DNA from: Limnoglobus sp043780595
Lineage (GTDB): Bacteria; Planctomycetota; Planctomycetia; Gemmatales; Gemmataceae
Direction of reading: 5' to 3'
Length of the DNA stretch: 64,000 nucleotides
Assembly (NCBI GenBank): GCA_043780595.1
Contig: JAYWCL010000180.1
Coordinates: forward strand, 6,511 to 70,510
Both the position numbers and the translations under genes were made by a program. The notes below the pieces were generated by a model that was not told the DNA's origin, did not search any database, and saw nothing but the letters and a program-made list of their open reading frames with translations. Positions 33,881 through 43,861 of the stretch are shown piece by piece; the first letter of the stretch is position 1; every line of letters begins with the position of its first letter.

Positions 33881-34374
33881 GAAGTCGATAGCTGGGTTTC
33901 GATCAGCCAGCGGCATCAGGAACCGTAGTAAAATTTGGATAGCCATATCACTTGACCGGCAGTCACCTCTAATGATATTGTAAATTCAAGATGCCAGATA
34001 CTTTCAGATTTTAGCTTTTTATTTTGCAAAACGGTGAAAATTATTGAACAACCAGACCGAAAGTTGGAAAGCTGGGTAGAAATTCCAAATTGGATTAGTC
34101 CACAGAAATTCACTGCATTTGAAGAGTCGTTGCTAGTTGCTAGTTATGTGTGGCTGCGTTGGGAAGCCGGTTCAACTCGATGAATCGGTACGATACGATT
34201 TGGATTTGGATGAAGAAGATGCGGACGCATTGGTAACTTGCGTCTTGCGTCGAACGATTCAGTAGCGATCTTTCTGGTCTGCCGATCCAGTATTGCATCG
34301 ATGGCGAATTGTATACAGCCAAGTATCTCCAGTAAGTCGCGATCCGATAGGCAATATCTCTATGAGGAAAAACA
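33881..34374. other. AT-richer gap with tiny possible reading frames
   Basis: Markedly lower G+C than the rest of the window. A GTG-started frame at 34034-34183 reads 'KIIEQPDRKLESWVEIPNWI' and continues to residue 49; an ATG-started frame at 34146-34265 reads 'MCGCVGKPVQLDESVRYDLD' and 19 more residues. They overlap in different frames and may be pieces of one broken gene. AGGA just before 34375 serves the HTH gene. Probably acquired DNA; no confident gene. Confidence 0.4.
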
Positions 34375-34860
34375 ATGACTGAAGTAACGATTGATATTCC
34401 TGTTGCCGATGTGAACGGGTATCCGATCGACGCCTCGAAGCTCGATGATGAGGAAGAGCGGCTCATGGAACGCTTGTACGACAAATACAGTGAGAAACCG
34501 GACTCCATCGAATTCAAGAAGCTATGGTTGGAACTTGTCGTGGGGATGTACGATCAACGGAAGTTGCCGCGCAAAGAAATGATCGCAAAGCCACTATTCA
34601 AAATCGCGCAATTCTGGGATAGCCAATTGATGGTGGAACAAGGACTCGCCACCGTTCCACATTATCGCGAGCAACTGCGAGAGTTGTCGGATACGTATCC
34701 GACGCGGAGAGCATTCTGCGATGCAACTGGATTGAGCGAAGATATGCTGAGCCACGTGCTACACGGTCGCAAAGAGCTATCCATTGCAGCGCTCGATCAT
34801 ATCCTTTCGCGAATCGGCTATGCGATCCGTATTGTGCCCTACACCAATACGAATCGATAG
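34375..34860 (+). CDS. HTH (Xre/HigA-like) DNA-binding protein, orphan antitoxin-like
   Basis: 161 residues, TATGAGGA 8 nt before the ATG. N-terminal acidic helical part ('DDEEERLMERLYDKYSEKPD'); C-terminal helix-turn-helix about 115-150: 'YPTRRAFCDATGLSEDMLSHVLHGRKELSIAALDHILSRIGYAI', as in HigA-like antitoxins and Cro/C1 proteins. No intact toxin gene is adjacent, though broken small frames lie just upstream. Low-G+C surroundings and the nearby transposase fragment point to horizontal acquisition. DNA binding likely; antitoxin role only inferred. Confidence 0.7.
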   Translation: MTEVTIDIPVADVNGYPIDASKLDDEEERLMERLYDKYSEKPDSIEFKKLWLELVVGMYDQRKLPRKEMIAKPLFKIAQFWDSQLMVEQGLATVPHYREQLRELSDTYPTRRAFCDATGLSEDMLSHVLHGRKELSIAALDHILSRIGYAIRIVPYTNTNR

Positions 34861-34877
34861 CCTTCCTTCACAAACCA

Positions 34878-36200
<1,323 letters not shown>

Positions 36201-36214
36201 AGTATCACCTGGGG

Positions 36215-39151
36215 TTAAGGGACTTGCATGAGGTACGCGATCAGGTCGGCCATCGCTTCGACGCTAATGTCTTTTTCGAGTCCTTCGGGCATCAGCGATA
36301 GGCCCGTACTTTTCAGGCTTTCGATGTTGCTGCGGCTGACGGTGTCTTTCAAACCTTCGCCGCGAACGAACGTGACGCTGGTTGCCGTTTCAAATTGAAT
36401 CATCCCCGTGATCGTGCGGCCATCATCGAGGTTGCAACTGTAATTCACGTACTGCGGGTTCACTTCGGCGTTCGGGTCGAGCACGTTCGTGAGGATCGCT
36501 TCGACGCCGCGATTCTTCATCGCCGCGAGGTTCGCACCGAGTTCCTGACCGACGCCTTCGAGCTTGTGGCACGCAGCACAATTCTTGACGAACAAGAGTT
36601 TGCCCTTCGCGACATCACCCTTCATTTCCAGTGCTTTGCGATACTTCGTCACGACTTCGGTACGGCGAGCGGGCTTGAATGCGGCAAGCAGGATTGCGGC
36701 GCGCTTCTGTGTCGCGGGGTCTTTGTGCGCCATTAGGCGTTTGATCTGCGTACCATCGAGATTCACGGGCGAAAAGGTTTGCTTTTCGATGGCATCGAGC
36801 AGCACCATCACGCGCTCTTTGCGCGATAAAATCGACTCGCCGGCGGCGGCGCGCAGTCGCGGGGAAAGCGTCGGCCAGTTTTTCAAAAGGATCTCGGCGA
36901 GCGTCGGATCGCCGAAGCGATCCAGCACGGCGAGTGCCGCGAGTTGGACTTCGCCGGGCTGTTTGAGGTCGAGCAATTTCACGAGCGTTCCGCGCACATC
37001 CGCGAGGTTGCCGAGCGCGAGCGTACGGACGGCAGCGATGCGATCTTCGACGGGTTGCGTCTCGTCGACGATCGTGGCGGTGGCGCTTTTTAACAACCGC
37101 GTCAAGCGTTCGAGTGGCACTACTTTCGCGAACGCTTTCTTCAAATTGTCGCCGCCCTCGTTCGCCGCTTGCAACAGCGTCAGCGTGAAAGCGCCCTCGG
37201 TTTCGGGCAGTTTTTGAATCGCAGCGCTGAGCAAGGTCGCGTCTTCGGCTCGGTTCTTGCGCGATAACATTTTGACGCAATCGACGAGGAACGCCTTTGA
37301 ATTCGGGTGCGAACGCACCTTCGCGTCCAACAGCATCTCGGCGCAAATCGGCCCCGCACCATCGCCGAGTGCGGTCATTGCGGCGAAGCGTTCCCAGCGA
37401 TCCAGCGTGCCCGATTGCAGGTACTTCGTAATCGCGACTTTTGCGACCGACGGCGAAGTCAGTTCGCCGATTGTGAACGCCAACTGCGTCCGCACGAACG
37501 GGTCTTTGGAATCGGCGAGTGCAATCAGCGCGTTGAGGCTCGCCGGGGAAGCGGGCACCGATGACATTAGCCGCAGCGCGTGTTCCTGTACGCGCGGCGA
37601 GACGTCGGTAAGTGCCGTCTGAATCTGGCCGCCGTACAACTGCTTGAGGCCGGAAAGTGCGTACATCGCGTGGATGCGTCCGAGGTCGGTTTTCGCTTCT
37701 TTCAGGAACGCGAACAGCGCGTTCGCCGCCGCCACGTCTTGCCGTTGACAGATCAGGCGGCTCGCGGTTTCGCGGTGCCAGGCGTTCGGGTGATCGAGCA
37801 ATTTCACCAACGCTTCGCTCGTCATGTTGCCGAGTTTCGGGAGTGCGCGTGGCGTTTGGCCATCTTGCAGAATGCGGTACAGCCGCCCGCGATCGCGGCC
37901 ACTCGTGAGGTCGAGGTGCTTCTTGATTTCGGGTGGCAAACTCGCGGGGTGCTCGATCGTTTCGCGGTACATGTCGATGATGTGCAAGCAGCCATCGGGG
38001 CCGTTCGCGAACTGCACGGGGCGGAACCAGTTGTCCGTCGACGTCAGAAATTCGCTGTCTTTGTCGATGCGATCCGCACGATACTGAATGCCCCCGGCGA
38101 GCGTGAGTTTCTTGCGGTGAACGAGGTTGCTGCCGACATCGGCCACGAACGCCAGCCCTTTCAGGTCCGGCGTCGCGTCGCCGCGATAAATCGTCACGCC
38201 GGTGGCACCGGTGAAGTACCCCGATGCCCGCCCGCCGCCTTCGACGATCCCCACCGCGCCGCCTTGCACCCGCAACCGCGTCCGCACGATTCGCCACGGT
38301 TCGACGGGGCTGGTGCGAAACACCTCGGCTTGCGGGCCGTCGGTCGCGATGCTCGTTCGTGGTGGCGGAGCGATCGCGAACGGATTGCGTGCGAGGTAGC
38401 GGTCTTCGTACATCACCTGCTGCACGTGATCGCTGTTCGACGATACGAATTTATGCCCGTAATCGTCGAAGCTCATGCCGTGTTGGGCACCGCCACTCGT
38501 CGGCCGCAACGCCATCGTACGCGGATCGAAGTCGAAATCGCGGCCATTAATGTTGACCGGTGACATCGCTTTGTCATCGGGCCGCGTAATGATGCCACCG
38601 CAACTGCTCGCGGTGCCGTGAATGCGGTTGTCGAACGTCCAGTGGAACGAGTTCAGAAGCCCCTGCACGTTGTGCGTACCGAAGCCAGTGTACGCAATCT
38701 TTCGCACGTCGGCCTTGCCGTCGCCGTTGGTGTCTTTGAGGTAATAAATGTGCGGGGCATCGCCAACGAAAATGCCGCCATCCCAACACGCTACCGCCGT
38801 CGGCCATAACAAATTGTCCGCGAAGATCGTCGACTTGTCGTAGATGCCATCGCCTTTGGTGCTTTCGAGCATGTTGATTCGCGACAGGTTCTCGTTGCGG
38901 TTCTCGCTGTAGCCGCGCATCTCGACCACGAACAATCGCGAGTTCTCGTCCCACGCCATCGCCACGGGGCTGGCCAGCAGCGGTTCGGCTGCCACTTGCT
39001 GAATGCGGTAGCCCGGCTTCAAGGTGAAAGTCCGGTGCGCATCGTTCGCTTCCGTCGGGGGAATTCGCGGCAACTCCTTCGCGAAATCCGGCTCCGCCGA
39101 ACCGGCGCGACAACAGAGAAACAGTAGCCCAAATATGGCAATCGATCGCAT
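36215..39151 (-). CDS. PVC-type heme-binding membrane-bound dehydrogenase-like protein with HEAT repeats
   Basis: 978 residues, signal peptide MRSIAIFGLLFLCCRAGSA. Residues about 45-400 form a beta-propeller-like dehydrogenase domain ('GYRIQQVAAEPLLASPVAMAWDENSRLFVVEMRGY', 'VADVGSNLVHRK', 'NGPDGCLHIIDMYRETIEHP'). The middle (430-800) consists of HEAT-like helical repeats. A single-heme cytochrome c domain lies at 830-978 with 'KNCAACHKLEGVGQELGANL'. Periplasmic; likely passes electrons from a substrate to the respiratory chain. Upstream partner of the oxidoreductase at 34878. Confidence 0.9.
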   Translation of the reverse strand: MRSIAIFGLLFLCCRAGSAEPDFAKELPRIPPTEANDAHRTFTLKPGYRIQQVAAEPLLASPVAMAWDENSRLFVVEMRGYSENRNENLSRINMLESTKGDGIYDKSTIFADNLLWPTAVACWDGGIFVGDAPHIYYLKDTNGDGKADVRKIAYTGFGTHNVQGLLNSFHWTFDNRIHGTASSCGGIITRPDDKAMSPVNINGRDFDFDPRTMALRPTSGGAQHGMSFDDYGHKFVSSNSDHVQQVMYEDRYLARNPFAIAPPPRTSIATDGPQAEVFRTSPVEPWRIVRTRLRVQGGAVGIVEGGGRASGYFTGATGVTIYRGDATPDLKGLAFVADVGSNLVHRKKLTLAGGIQYRADRIDKDSEFLTSTDNWFRPVQFANGPDGCLHIIDMYRETIEHPASLPPEIKKHLDLTSGRDRGRLYRILQDGQTPRALPKLGNMTSEALVKLLDHPNAWHRETASRLICQRQDVAAANALFAFLKEAKTDLGRIHAMYALSGLKQLYGGQIQTALTDVSPRVQEHALRLMSSVPASPASLNALIALADSKDPFVRTQLAFTIGELTSPSVAKVAITKYLQSGTLDRWERFAAMTALGDGAGPICAEMLLDAKVRSHPNSKAFLVDCVKMLSRKNRAEDATLLSAAIQKLPETEGAFTLTLLQAANEGGDNLKKAFAKVVPLERLTRLLKSATATIVDETQPVEDRIAAVRTLALGNLADVRGTLVKLLDLKQPGEVQLAALAVLDRFGDPTLAEILLKNWPTLSPRLRAAAGESILSRKERVMVLLDAIEKQTFSPVNLDGTQIKRLMAHKDPATQKRAAILLAAFKPARRTEVVTKYRKALEMKGDVAKGKLLFVKNCAACHKLEGVGQELGANLAAMKNRGVEAILTNVLDPNAEVNPQYVNYSCNLDDGRTITGMIQFETATSVTFVRGEGLKDTVSRSNIESLKSTGLSLMPEGLEKDISVEAMADLIAYLMQVP

Positions 39152-39262
39152 AGAAAACTCGCGTGAAATCGAATGAGAATCGGCGAGGCGGGCGGGGAGT
39201 AGATGAAGTGTAGTCGAAGTCGAAGTGCGAGGGAAGCAGATTTTACAGCCGCTCGGAGCGAG

Positions 39263-39685
39263 TTATTTCGGCGGTTTGGCTTTCGCGATTTCCGGCGATT
39301 GGGCACGAACGATGCCGCCGGCTTTTGGTGCGTCGACTACGGCGGCGACTTGGACTTTGTCGCCGTCTTTCGCGATTGCGAACGCACTGTCGCCGTCGGC
39401 CCATTTCAGGTCGCCGGTGAATAGCGTTCTCCCGAACAGACCCGATTCCACGACGACGATCGTTTTCGTACCGGCTTTGGGTTGAAACTCGCGAAGTGTC
39501 TCGCCTGCGGCGAGTTTGATCGGCTTGCATTTGCGAACGACGCCGTTGACGACGACCGTTTCTTGTACGGTCACCGTGCCGGTCGTGTCGTTTTTAACGG
39601 TTATCCAGCCCGCCATTGCGATCGGTGCGAAAGCCATCATCGCAATGACGGCGAGCAATGTTACCGTTCGAGTAAAGGAGAACAT
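39263..39685 (-). CDS. Small secreted protein, unknown
   Basis: 140 residues from ATG 39685 (AAGGAGAACAT upstream, very close spacing); the open frame extends 48 nt further without support. Signal peptide 'MFSFTRTVTLLAVIAMMAFAPIAMA'. The mature part is a small beta-rich domain: 'GWITVKNDTTGTVTVQETVV', 'LAAGETLREFQPKAGTKTIVVVESG', and a Pro/Lys tail. Resembles small planctomycete surface or periplasmic proteins of unknown role. Lies alone between the PVC protein and a DUF1080 gene, all leftward. Confidence 0.7.
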   Translation of the reverse strand: MFSFTRTVTLLAVIAMMAFAPIAMAGWITVKNDTTGTVTVQETVVVNGVVRKCKPIKLAAGETLREFQPKAGTKTIVVVESGLFGRTLFTGDLKWADGDSAFAIAKDGDKVQVAAVVDAPKAGGIVRAQSPEIAKAKPPK

Positions 39686-39772
39686 CGGAACACCGTTACG
39701 AGTGTCGCGCTGCACAACGCGGATACCCGACAAATGCCCCGATTTCGCGAACTTGCGCGCCTCTGAGAAAGT

Positions 39773-40888
39773 TTACTTCGTCGGCAAGTAAAACAGGTTC
39801 ATCAGTTCGAGGCCCTCGGCAGCCTTGAACGTGATCGGGCCTTCGTCGGGGACGTGCCCGGACTTGATCGATGGTTGGCCGTTGACGCTCTGCGTGACGC
39901 CGTCTTTGCCGAAAGCCATCGTGACGCGCGTCCATTTTCCAGCCGATTCACTGCCGGGCGATTTGTGCGTGTACTTGTGATTCGTACCGAGTTGCACGGC
40001 GAGTTCGGACTTCGACTTCGCAGGCACCTTCCAGTCGAAGATCAACTCGCCGCTCGTGACCTTGTGATCGAGAACGAGGTCGCCTTTGCCGTTGGAACGC
40101 AGCGAGCCACCCGCTTTCCAACTCTCGTTCTCGGTCGTCCAGCCGTGCATCGTCTGCCCGTCGAACAGGCTCTTATGGCCGACGGCGACGGTTGCGGTTT
40201 GTTCCTTGGTCGGGTTCGTGCTCGGCATTTCCTTGATCTTGATGTTGCGGAAGTGACACTCGACGCCCTCGCTTTCGAGCGCCAAATATCCCTTGCGTGG
40301 GTTGCACTCGCGAACGCCGGAGACTTCCTTGCCGTTCACGTGCAGCTTGATGACGCCATCTTGAGCGATGATCTTGTAATGGTTCCACTCGCCCGCGCCC
40401 TTGGTGCGATCTTCGCTCGGCAAGCAGCGTTCCAGCCCCTTCGGGTGCGGCCGATCCGGGATACATTTCGCACCCCAGATGCTGAAAATGTCGCCCTGGC
40501 TCGTCGCCCAACCGTCGGCGGGCTTGTAGTTCAGCAGCACTTGCACTTCGATCCCTCGCGTGTACTGCGAGCCGATGGCGGGCAACGGGTCGCCCCAGAC
40601 GAAGATGCCAGAGTTCGCCATTTTGGTCTTCTCGACGTGCATCCATTCGACTTCCATGATGAAGTTTTCGTACTGCTTATCCGTACTCAGAAATCCCGTC
40701 GGCGTACCCGTGGTAACGATCGCATCGCCCTTCACCGCAAACGTCTTCGGACCGCAATTGACGTTCACCCAACCCGTCAGATCCTTCCCGTTAAACAACG
40801 GCACATAGCCATCTTGTGCGGAAATTTGGGAACTTACGTCGAGTGCGAGGAACGCAATCGCGACGAGCCAGCCAGAATACCGATGCAT
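39773..40888 (-). CDS. Secreted tandem DUF1080 protein
   Basis: 371 residues from ATG 40888 with signal peptide 'MHRYSGWLVAIAFLALDVSSQISA'; an in-frame ATG 21 nt upstream is less likely. First DUF1080 unit about 25-215: 'YVPLFNGKDLTGWVNVNCGP', 'NSGIFVWGDPLPAIGSQYTRGIEVQVL', 'GEWNHYKIIAQDG', 'FRNIKIKEM'. A shorter second unit starts near 232: 'KSLFDGQTMHGWTTENESWK', 'GELIFDWKVPAKS'. Family acts on glycosidic or oxidised-sugar substrates outside the cytoplasm; specific role unknown. Divergent from hisG with a 135-bp palindrome in between. Confidence 0.85.
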   Translation of the reverse strand: MHRYSGWLVAIAFLALDVSSQISAQDGYVPLFNGKDLTGWVNVNCGPKTFAVKGDAIVTTGTPTGFLSTDKQYENFIMEVEWMHVEKTKMANSGIFVWGDPLPAIGSQYTRGIEVQVLLNYKPADGWATSQGDIFSIWGAKCIPDRPHPKGLERCLPSEDRTKGAGEWNHYKIIAQDGVIKLHVNGKEVSGVRECNPRKGYLALESEGVECHFRNIKIKEMPSTNPTKEQTATVAVGHKSLFDGQTMHGWTTENESWKAGGSLRSNGKGDLVLDHKVTSGELIFDWKVPAKSKSELAVQLGTNHKYTHKSPGSESAGKWTRVTMAFGKDGVTQSVNGQPSIKSGHVPDEGPITFKAAEGLELMNLFYLPTK

Positions 40889-40976
40889 GTGTGCAACTCC
40901 GAGGAACAACGTGGACAGGTTTAACAGATGGTACTCATTTTCACGGCGATAGCGAAGAGATTTCTGGGCATGGCCG

Positions 40977-41111
40977 CCCAGGGGTACGACGTAAGACGTC
41001 TAACCCTGGGCTATATGATGCAACCCCGTTGGGGTAAGAATTCACGATGCATTTACCCCAACGGGGTTCTATCACTTAGCCCAGGGTTAGACGCTTCGTC
41101 GTACCCCTGGG
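40977..41111. repeat. 135-bp long palindromic repeat, copy A
   Basis: Outer arms CCCAGGGGTACGAC (40977-40990) and GTCGTACCCCTGGG (41098-41111) are exact reverse complements. Inside follow CGTCTAACCCTGGGCTA paired with TTAGCCCAGGGTTAGACG, and AACCCCGTTGGGGTAA paired with TTACCCCAACGGGGTT. Nearly the same 134-bp element lies at 57008-57141. It occupies the 315-bp gap 40889-41203 between divergent genes, so it can affect either promoter; no coding capacity. Confidence 0.85.
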
Positions 41112-41203
41112 TATTCCTTGTGGCGGATCGCGTGCCGATTTCCGACGTTCCGTATATTTAGAAGCACCTAGAAAAACTCCCCGTTCGGATGATGAGATTG
41201 CCG

Positions 41204-42082
41204 ATGAACGACACGGTCCTGAAGCTCGGTATCCCTGCCGGGTCTTTGCAAGATGCCACGGCGGAACTGTTCCGCAAGGCGGGCTACAAGCTCACGTTTG
41301 CGAGCCGCAGTTACTACCCGAGTATCGACGACAAGGAAATTCATTGCACGCTGATCCGCGCGCAAGAGATGGCACGCTACGTCGAAGATGGCTCGCTCGA
41401 TTGCGGCCTGACTGGCCACGATTGGGTGCTGGAGAACGACGCGCAAGTGACGGAACTGGCCGAACTCGTGTTTAGCAAAGTCAGCCGACGGCCCGTGCGT
41501 TGGGTGTTGGCGGTGCCGAACGATTCGCCGATTCAGGGGCCGAAAGACCTCGAAGGCAAGCGGATCGCCACCGAAGTGGTGAACCTCACGAAGCGCTGGC
41601 TCGCCTCGCACGGCGTGACGGCGCAAGTCGAATTCAGTTGGGGCGCAACCGAAGTCAAACCGCCGCGGCTCGCCGATGCCATCGTCGAAGTCACCGAAAC
41701 GGGGAGCAGCCTGAAAGCGAACAACCTGCGGATCGTCTGCGACATTCTGCAAAGCACGACGCGATTTATCGCCAACGAAGCCGCCGCGAAAGACCCGTGG
41801 AAGCGTCAAAAAATGGACGATTTAATCCTGATGCTTAAAGGCGCAATGGCGGCCGAAGGCAAAGTCGGGCTGATGATGAACGTGCGCCGCGACAAGCTGG
41901 AATCGGTGCTGATGATCCTGCCCGCACTGCAAACGCCGACGATTTCGAGCCTATCGGACCCGAGTTGGGTCGATGTGAACACGATCCTCGAAGAAGCCGA
42001 AGTGCGGCGAATCATCCCGCGACTCAAGGCCGCCGGTGCGAGTGGCATCGTCGAATACGGCATCAACAAAATCATCGACTGA
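41204..42082 (+). CDS. hisG: ATP phosphoribosyltransferase, long form
   Basis: 292 residues from ATG 41204; in-frame ATGs at 41189 and 41192 are alternatives, and no clear Shine-Dalgarno sequence decides. Catalytic domains: 'TVLKLGIPAGSLQDATAELFRKAGYKL', 'LDCGLTGHDWVLEND', 'KRIATEVVNLTKRWLASHGV', and the PRPP loop region 'GATEVKPPRLADAIVEVTETGSSLKANNL'. The C-terminal 75 residues form the regulatory ACT-like domain of HisG-L, so it should not need HisZ. First step of histidine synthesis, feedback-inhibited by histidine in the family. A terminator hairpin starts 4 bp after the stop. Confidence 0.93.
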   Translation: MNDTVLKLGIPAGSLQDATAELFRKAGYKLTFASRSYYPSIDDKEIHCTLIRAQEMARYVEDGSLDCGLTGHDWVLENDAQVTELAELVFSKVSRRPVRWVLAVPNDSPIQGPKDLEGKRIATEVVNLTKRWLASHGVTAQVEFSWGATEVKPPRLADAIVEVTETGSSLKANNLRIVCDILQSTTRFIANEAAAKDPWKRQKMDDLILMLKGAMAAEGKVGLMMNVRRDKLESVLMILPALQTPTISSLSDPSWVDVNTILEEAEVRRIIPRLKAAGASGIVEYGINKIID

Positions 42083-42085
42083 TTG

Positions 42086-42125
42086 ACGAGCCACCGGGAT
42101 GAACCGGATGAACCCGGTGGCTCGT
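42086..42125 (+). terminator. hisG terminator hairpin
   Basis: Perfect 13-bp stem ACGAGCCACCGGG / CCCGGTGGCTCGT with a 14-nt loop, directly behind hisG. The same arm occurs in the hairpin at 4968-5013. No T-run follows, so it is a REP-like hairpin that probably ends or protects the transcript. Confidence 0.6.
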
Positions 42126-42230
42126 AAGAGTGCTTGAAGCGATTTCGACAATTCTCAATTTTCTCGGCGTCATAAACGAAAATATCGTCATGTTCGTAAT
42201 CAACGAAAGCCGATATGTTTTTGCATCCTG

Positions 42231-42269
42231 CCCGCGCTTCGCTCCGAAGACTGCGAGGCGCGGCGAAAC
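42231..42269. repeat. GTTT...AAAC palindromic repeat, copy 2
   Basis: Ends GGCGCGGCGAAAC; its reverse strand shares GTTT-GCCGCGCC...AGCGAAGCG with the segment at 5334-5377. It is the only recognisable element in 42126-42353. Confidence 0.5.
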
Positions 42270-42353
42270 GAATAAAGAATGCGGGTTGCTAAGTGGAGTC
42301 TTAACAGTCACAATAGACACATGTGGCATCGGTTCGGACGCGGGGCATCACTC

Positions 42354-42544
42354 GTGAAGATTCGCCGTGTTAGTTTAGGCGGATCAAAGCGGATGGCTGG
42401 TATTTGGCTTGTCAGCAAGGCAGTCACCGTCAATTTAAGCACGCGACCAAGACCGGTCTTGTGACGGTGGCCGGTCACGTGAGTAAGGAATTGGCCCCGA
42501 AGACCGAGAAGAGTATTCTTCGACAGGCAGGACTCGACCAATGA
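42354..42544 (+). pseudogene. hicA: hicA toxin gene with a single-base frameshift
   Basis: The 3' part reads in one frame 'DGWYLACQQGSHRQFKHATK' then 'TGLVTVAGHVSKELAPKTEK' and 'SILRQAGLDQ', an unmistakable HicA mRNA-interferase with the GSHRQF catalytic histidine. The GTG start at 42354 and N-terminal 'VKIRRV' lie in a different frame; in the toxin frame a TAG occurs just upstream. The span is 191 nt, one short of 64 codons, so one base has been lost between about 42366 and 42384. The stop overlaps the hicB start (ATGA). Either a dead toxin or a sequence error. Confidence 0.7.
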
Positions 42545-42753
42545 AGTATCTCATCATCTTGGAGCCGACGTCGACCGGCTACTCGGCCTACTCACCGGAT
42601 TTAGACGGGTGTGTGGCAGCGGGAGACGACCGTGCCGAAACGATCGCTCTCATGCAGGAGGCCATCGCCTTTCACCTCGAAGGACTGATCGCCGAAGGGT
42701 TGGTCGCCCCGGTCGCGTCCAGTGAAGCCGAATTGGTGGAAGTCAACGCCTAA
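42541..42753 (+). CDS. hicB: HicB antitoxin, short form
   Basis: 70 residues. 'YLIILEPTSTGYSAYSPDLDGCVAAGDDRAETIALMQEAI' is the degenerate RNase H-like HicB fold; no C-terminal DNA-binding extension. It begins inside the hicA stop codon, the usual coupled order. HicB binds and blocks HicA; here hicA looks frameshifted, leaving an antitoxin without a working partner unless the frameshift is an artefact. Confidence 0.85.
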   Translation: MKYLIILEPTSTGYSAYSPDLDGCVAAGDDRAETIALMQEAIAFHLEGLIAEGLVAPVASSEAELVEVNA

Positions 42754-42825
42754 CAAAGAACGTCCCCGTTGAACCGCGCATAATTAGCCCGATCGTACGA
42801 CAGTCACCCGATTCGAGGTGCTCTG

Positions 42826-43571
42826 ATGGTGAAGCAGCTTCTCCGTTACCCATTCCGCCTCTTGGGGTACGATGTCATCCGTCAGGGGGTGACGGCGAAC
42901 CCGCTTCAGACGGTGGCGGACCCGCTTCAGACGGTGGCGGACCTGCTCAAGGGTCGGGAGCGACCGACGCTGTTCGACGTCGGCGCGAACGTCGGCCAGA
43001 CTGCCCTGCAATTGCTGAGCCACTTCCCGACCGCCAGTGTCTATAGTTTTGAGCCAGACCCTGTGGCCTTTCAAGCCCTTACGATCGCCACGGCGGGTAA
43101 CTCTCGTGCGCGAGCATTCCCATACGCATTGGGGGCGCGCGATGAGACGAAGCGGTTTACCCTCAAAAGCGACAGTGTGACGAACTCGTTCCTGCCAAGT
43201 TCTGTCGACCCGAAGTCGGTAACTCAAGGGCACGGCTCGTATCAGGTACGAGATGAGATCGATGTTCGCGTCCGCCGCATAACCGACGTAGCAGCCGAAC
43301 TCGCCTTGGATCGGATCGACCTGCTTAAAATCGACGCGCAAGGCCACGATCTGCAAGTGCTGACTGGGGCGAAGAACTGCTCGTGCGAAAGGCGATTCAC
43401 CTGATCTTCGTCGAAGTGATGTTCGTGCCATTTTACGATGGACAGTGCCATTTTGATGAGATCGTCGCCTACTTGCGACTCCGCGGCTATAAACTGGTGG
43501 ACCTTTACGATAAGGACGTACACCGCGAGCGCGGCATACTTCAGGCCAACGCTCTCTTCATGCCCGCATGA
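42826..43571 (+). pseudogene. FkbM-family methyltransferase, frameshifted
   Basis: The first frame (192 codons, 42826-43404) reads 'LFDVGANVGQTALQLLSHFP', 'VYSFEPDPVAFQAL' and 'DRIDLLKIDAQGHDLQVLTGA', the SAM-binding core of FkbM methyltransferases. At about 43365-43370 the frame is lost; the next frame continues 'EELLVRKAIHLIFVEVMFVP', 'FYDGQCHFDEIV' and 'LQANALFMPA' to a stop at 43571, giving the expected C-terminus. Total 746 nt, one base short of 249 codons. An internal 21-bp direct repeat encodes LQTVADP-LQTVADL. FkbM enzymes O-methylate sugars or natural products. Real decay or a sequence error; 282 bp from the frameshifted hicA. Confidence 0.75.
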
Positions 43572-43746
43572 AATCCACGATCTTGTTGTCGAACCATATA
43601 CTTTCTGACATCATGAAGATGCTGTCGATCTCGCGTTTGGCCCACGGCATGGGAGACAAATCTTCAAACCCAATCGAGCCATCATCTGAGACTCGCAACA
43701 GTCTCTTTCCAAGTTACTCACGCGCATTAGAATGGAAGCGTCGGAC

Positions 43747-43831
<85 letters not shown>

Positions 43832-43861
43832 ATAAACGTTTGTACAGTATCTCGCAGAACG

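Noticed and set aside
36615..38297. 560-codon leftward frame overlapping the PVC heme protein
   Set aside because: It is a shifted frame of the real 978-codon gene on the same strand, Arg-rich and without motifs.
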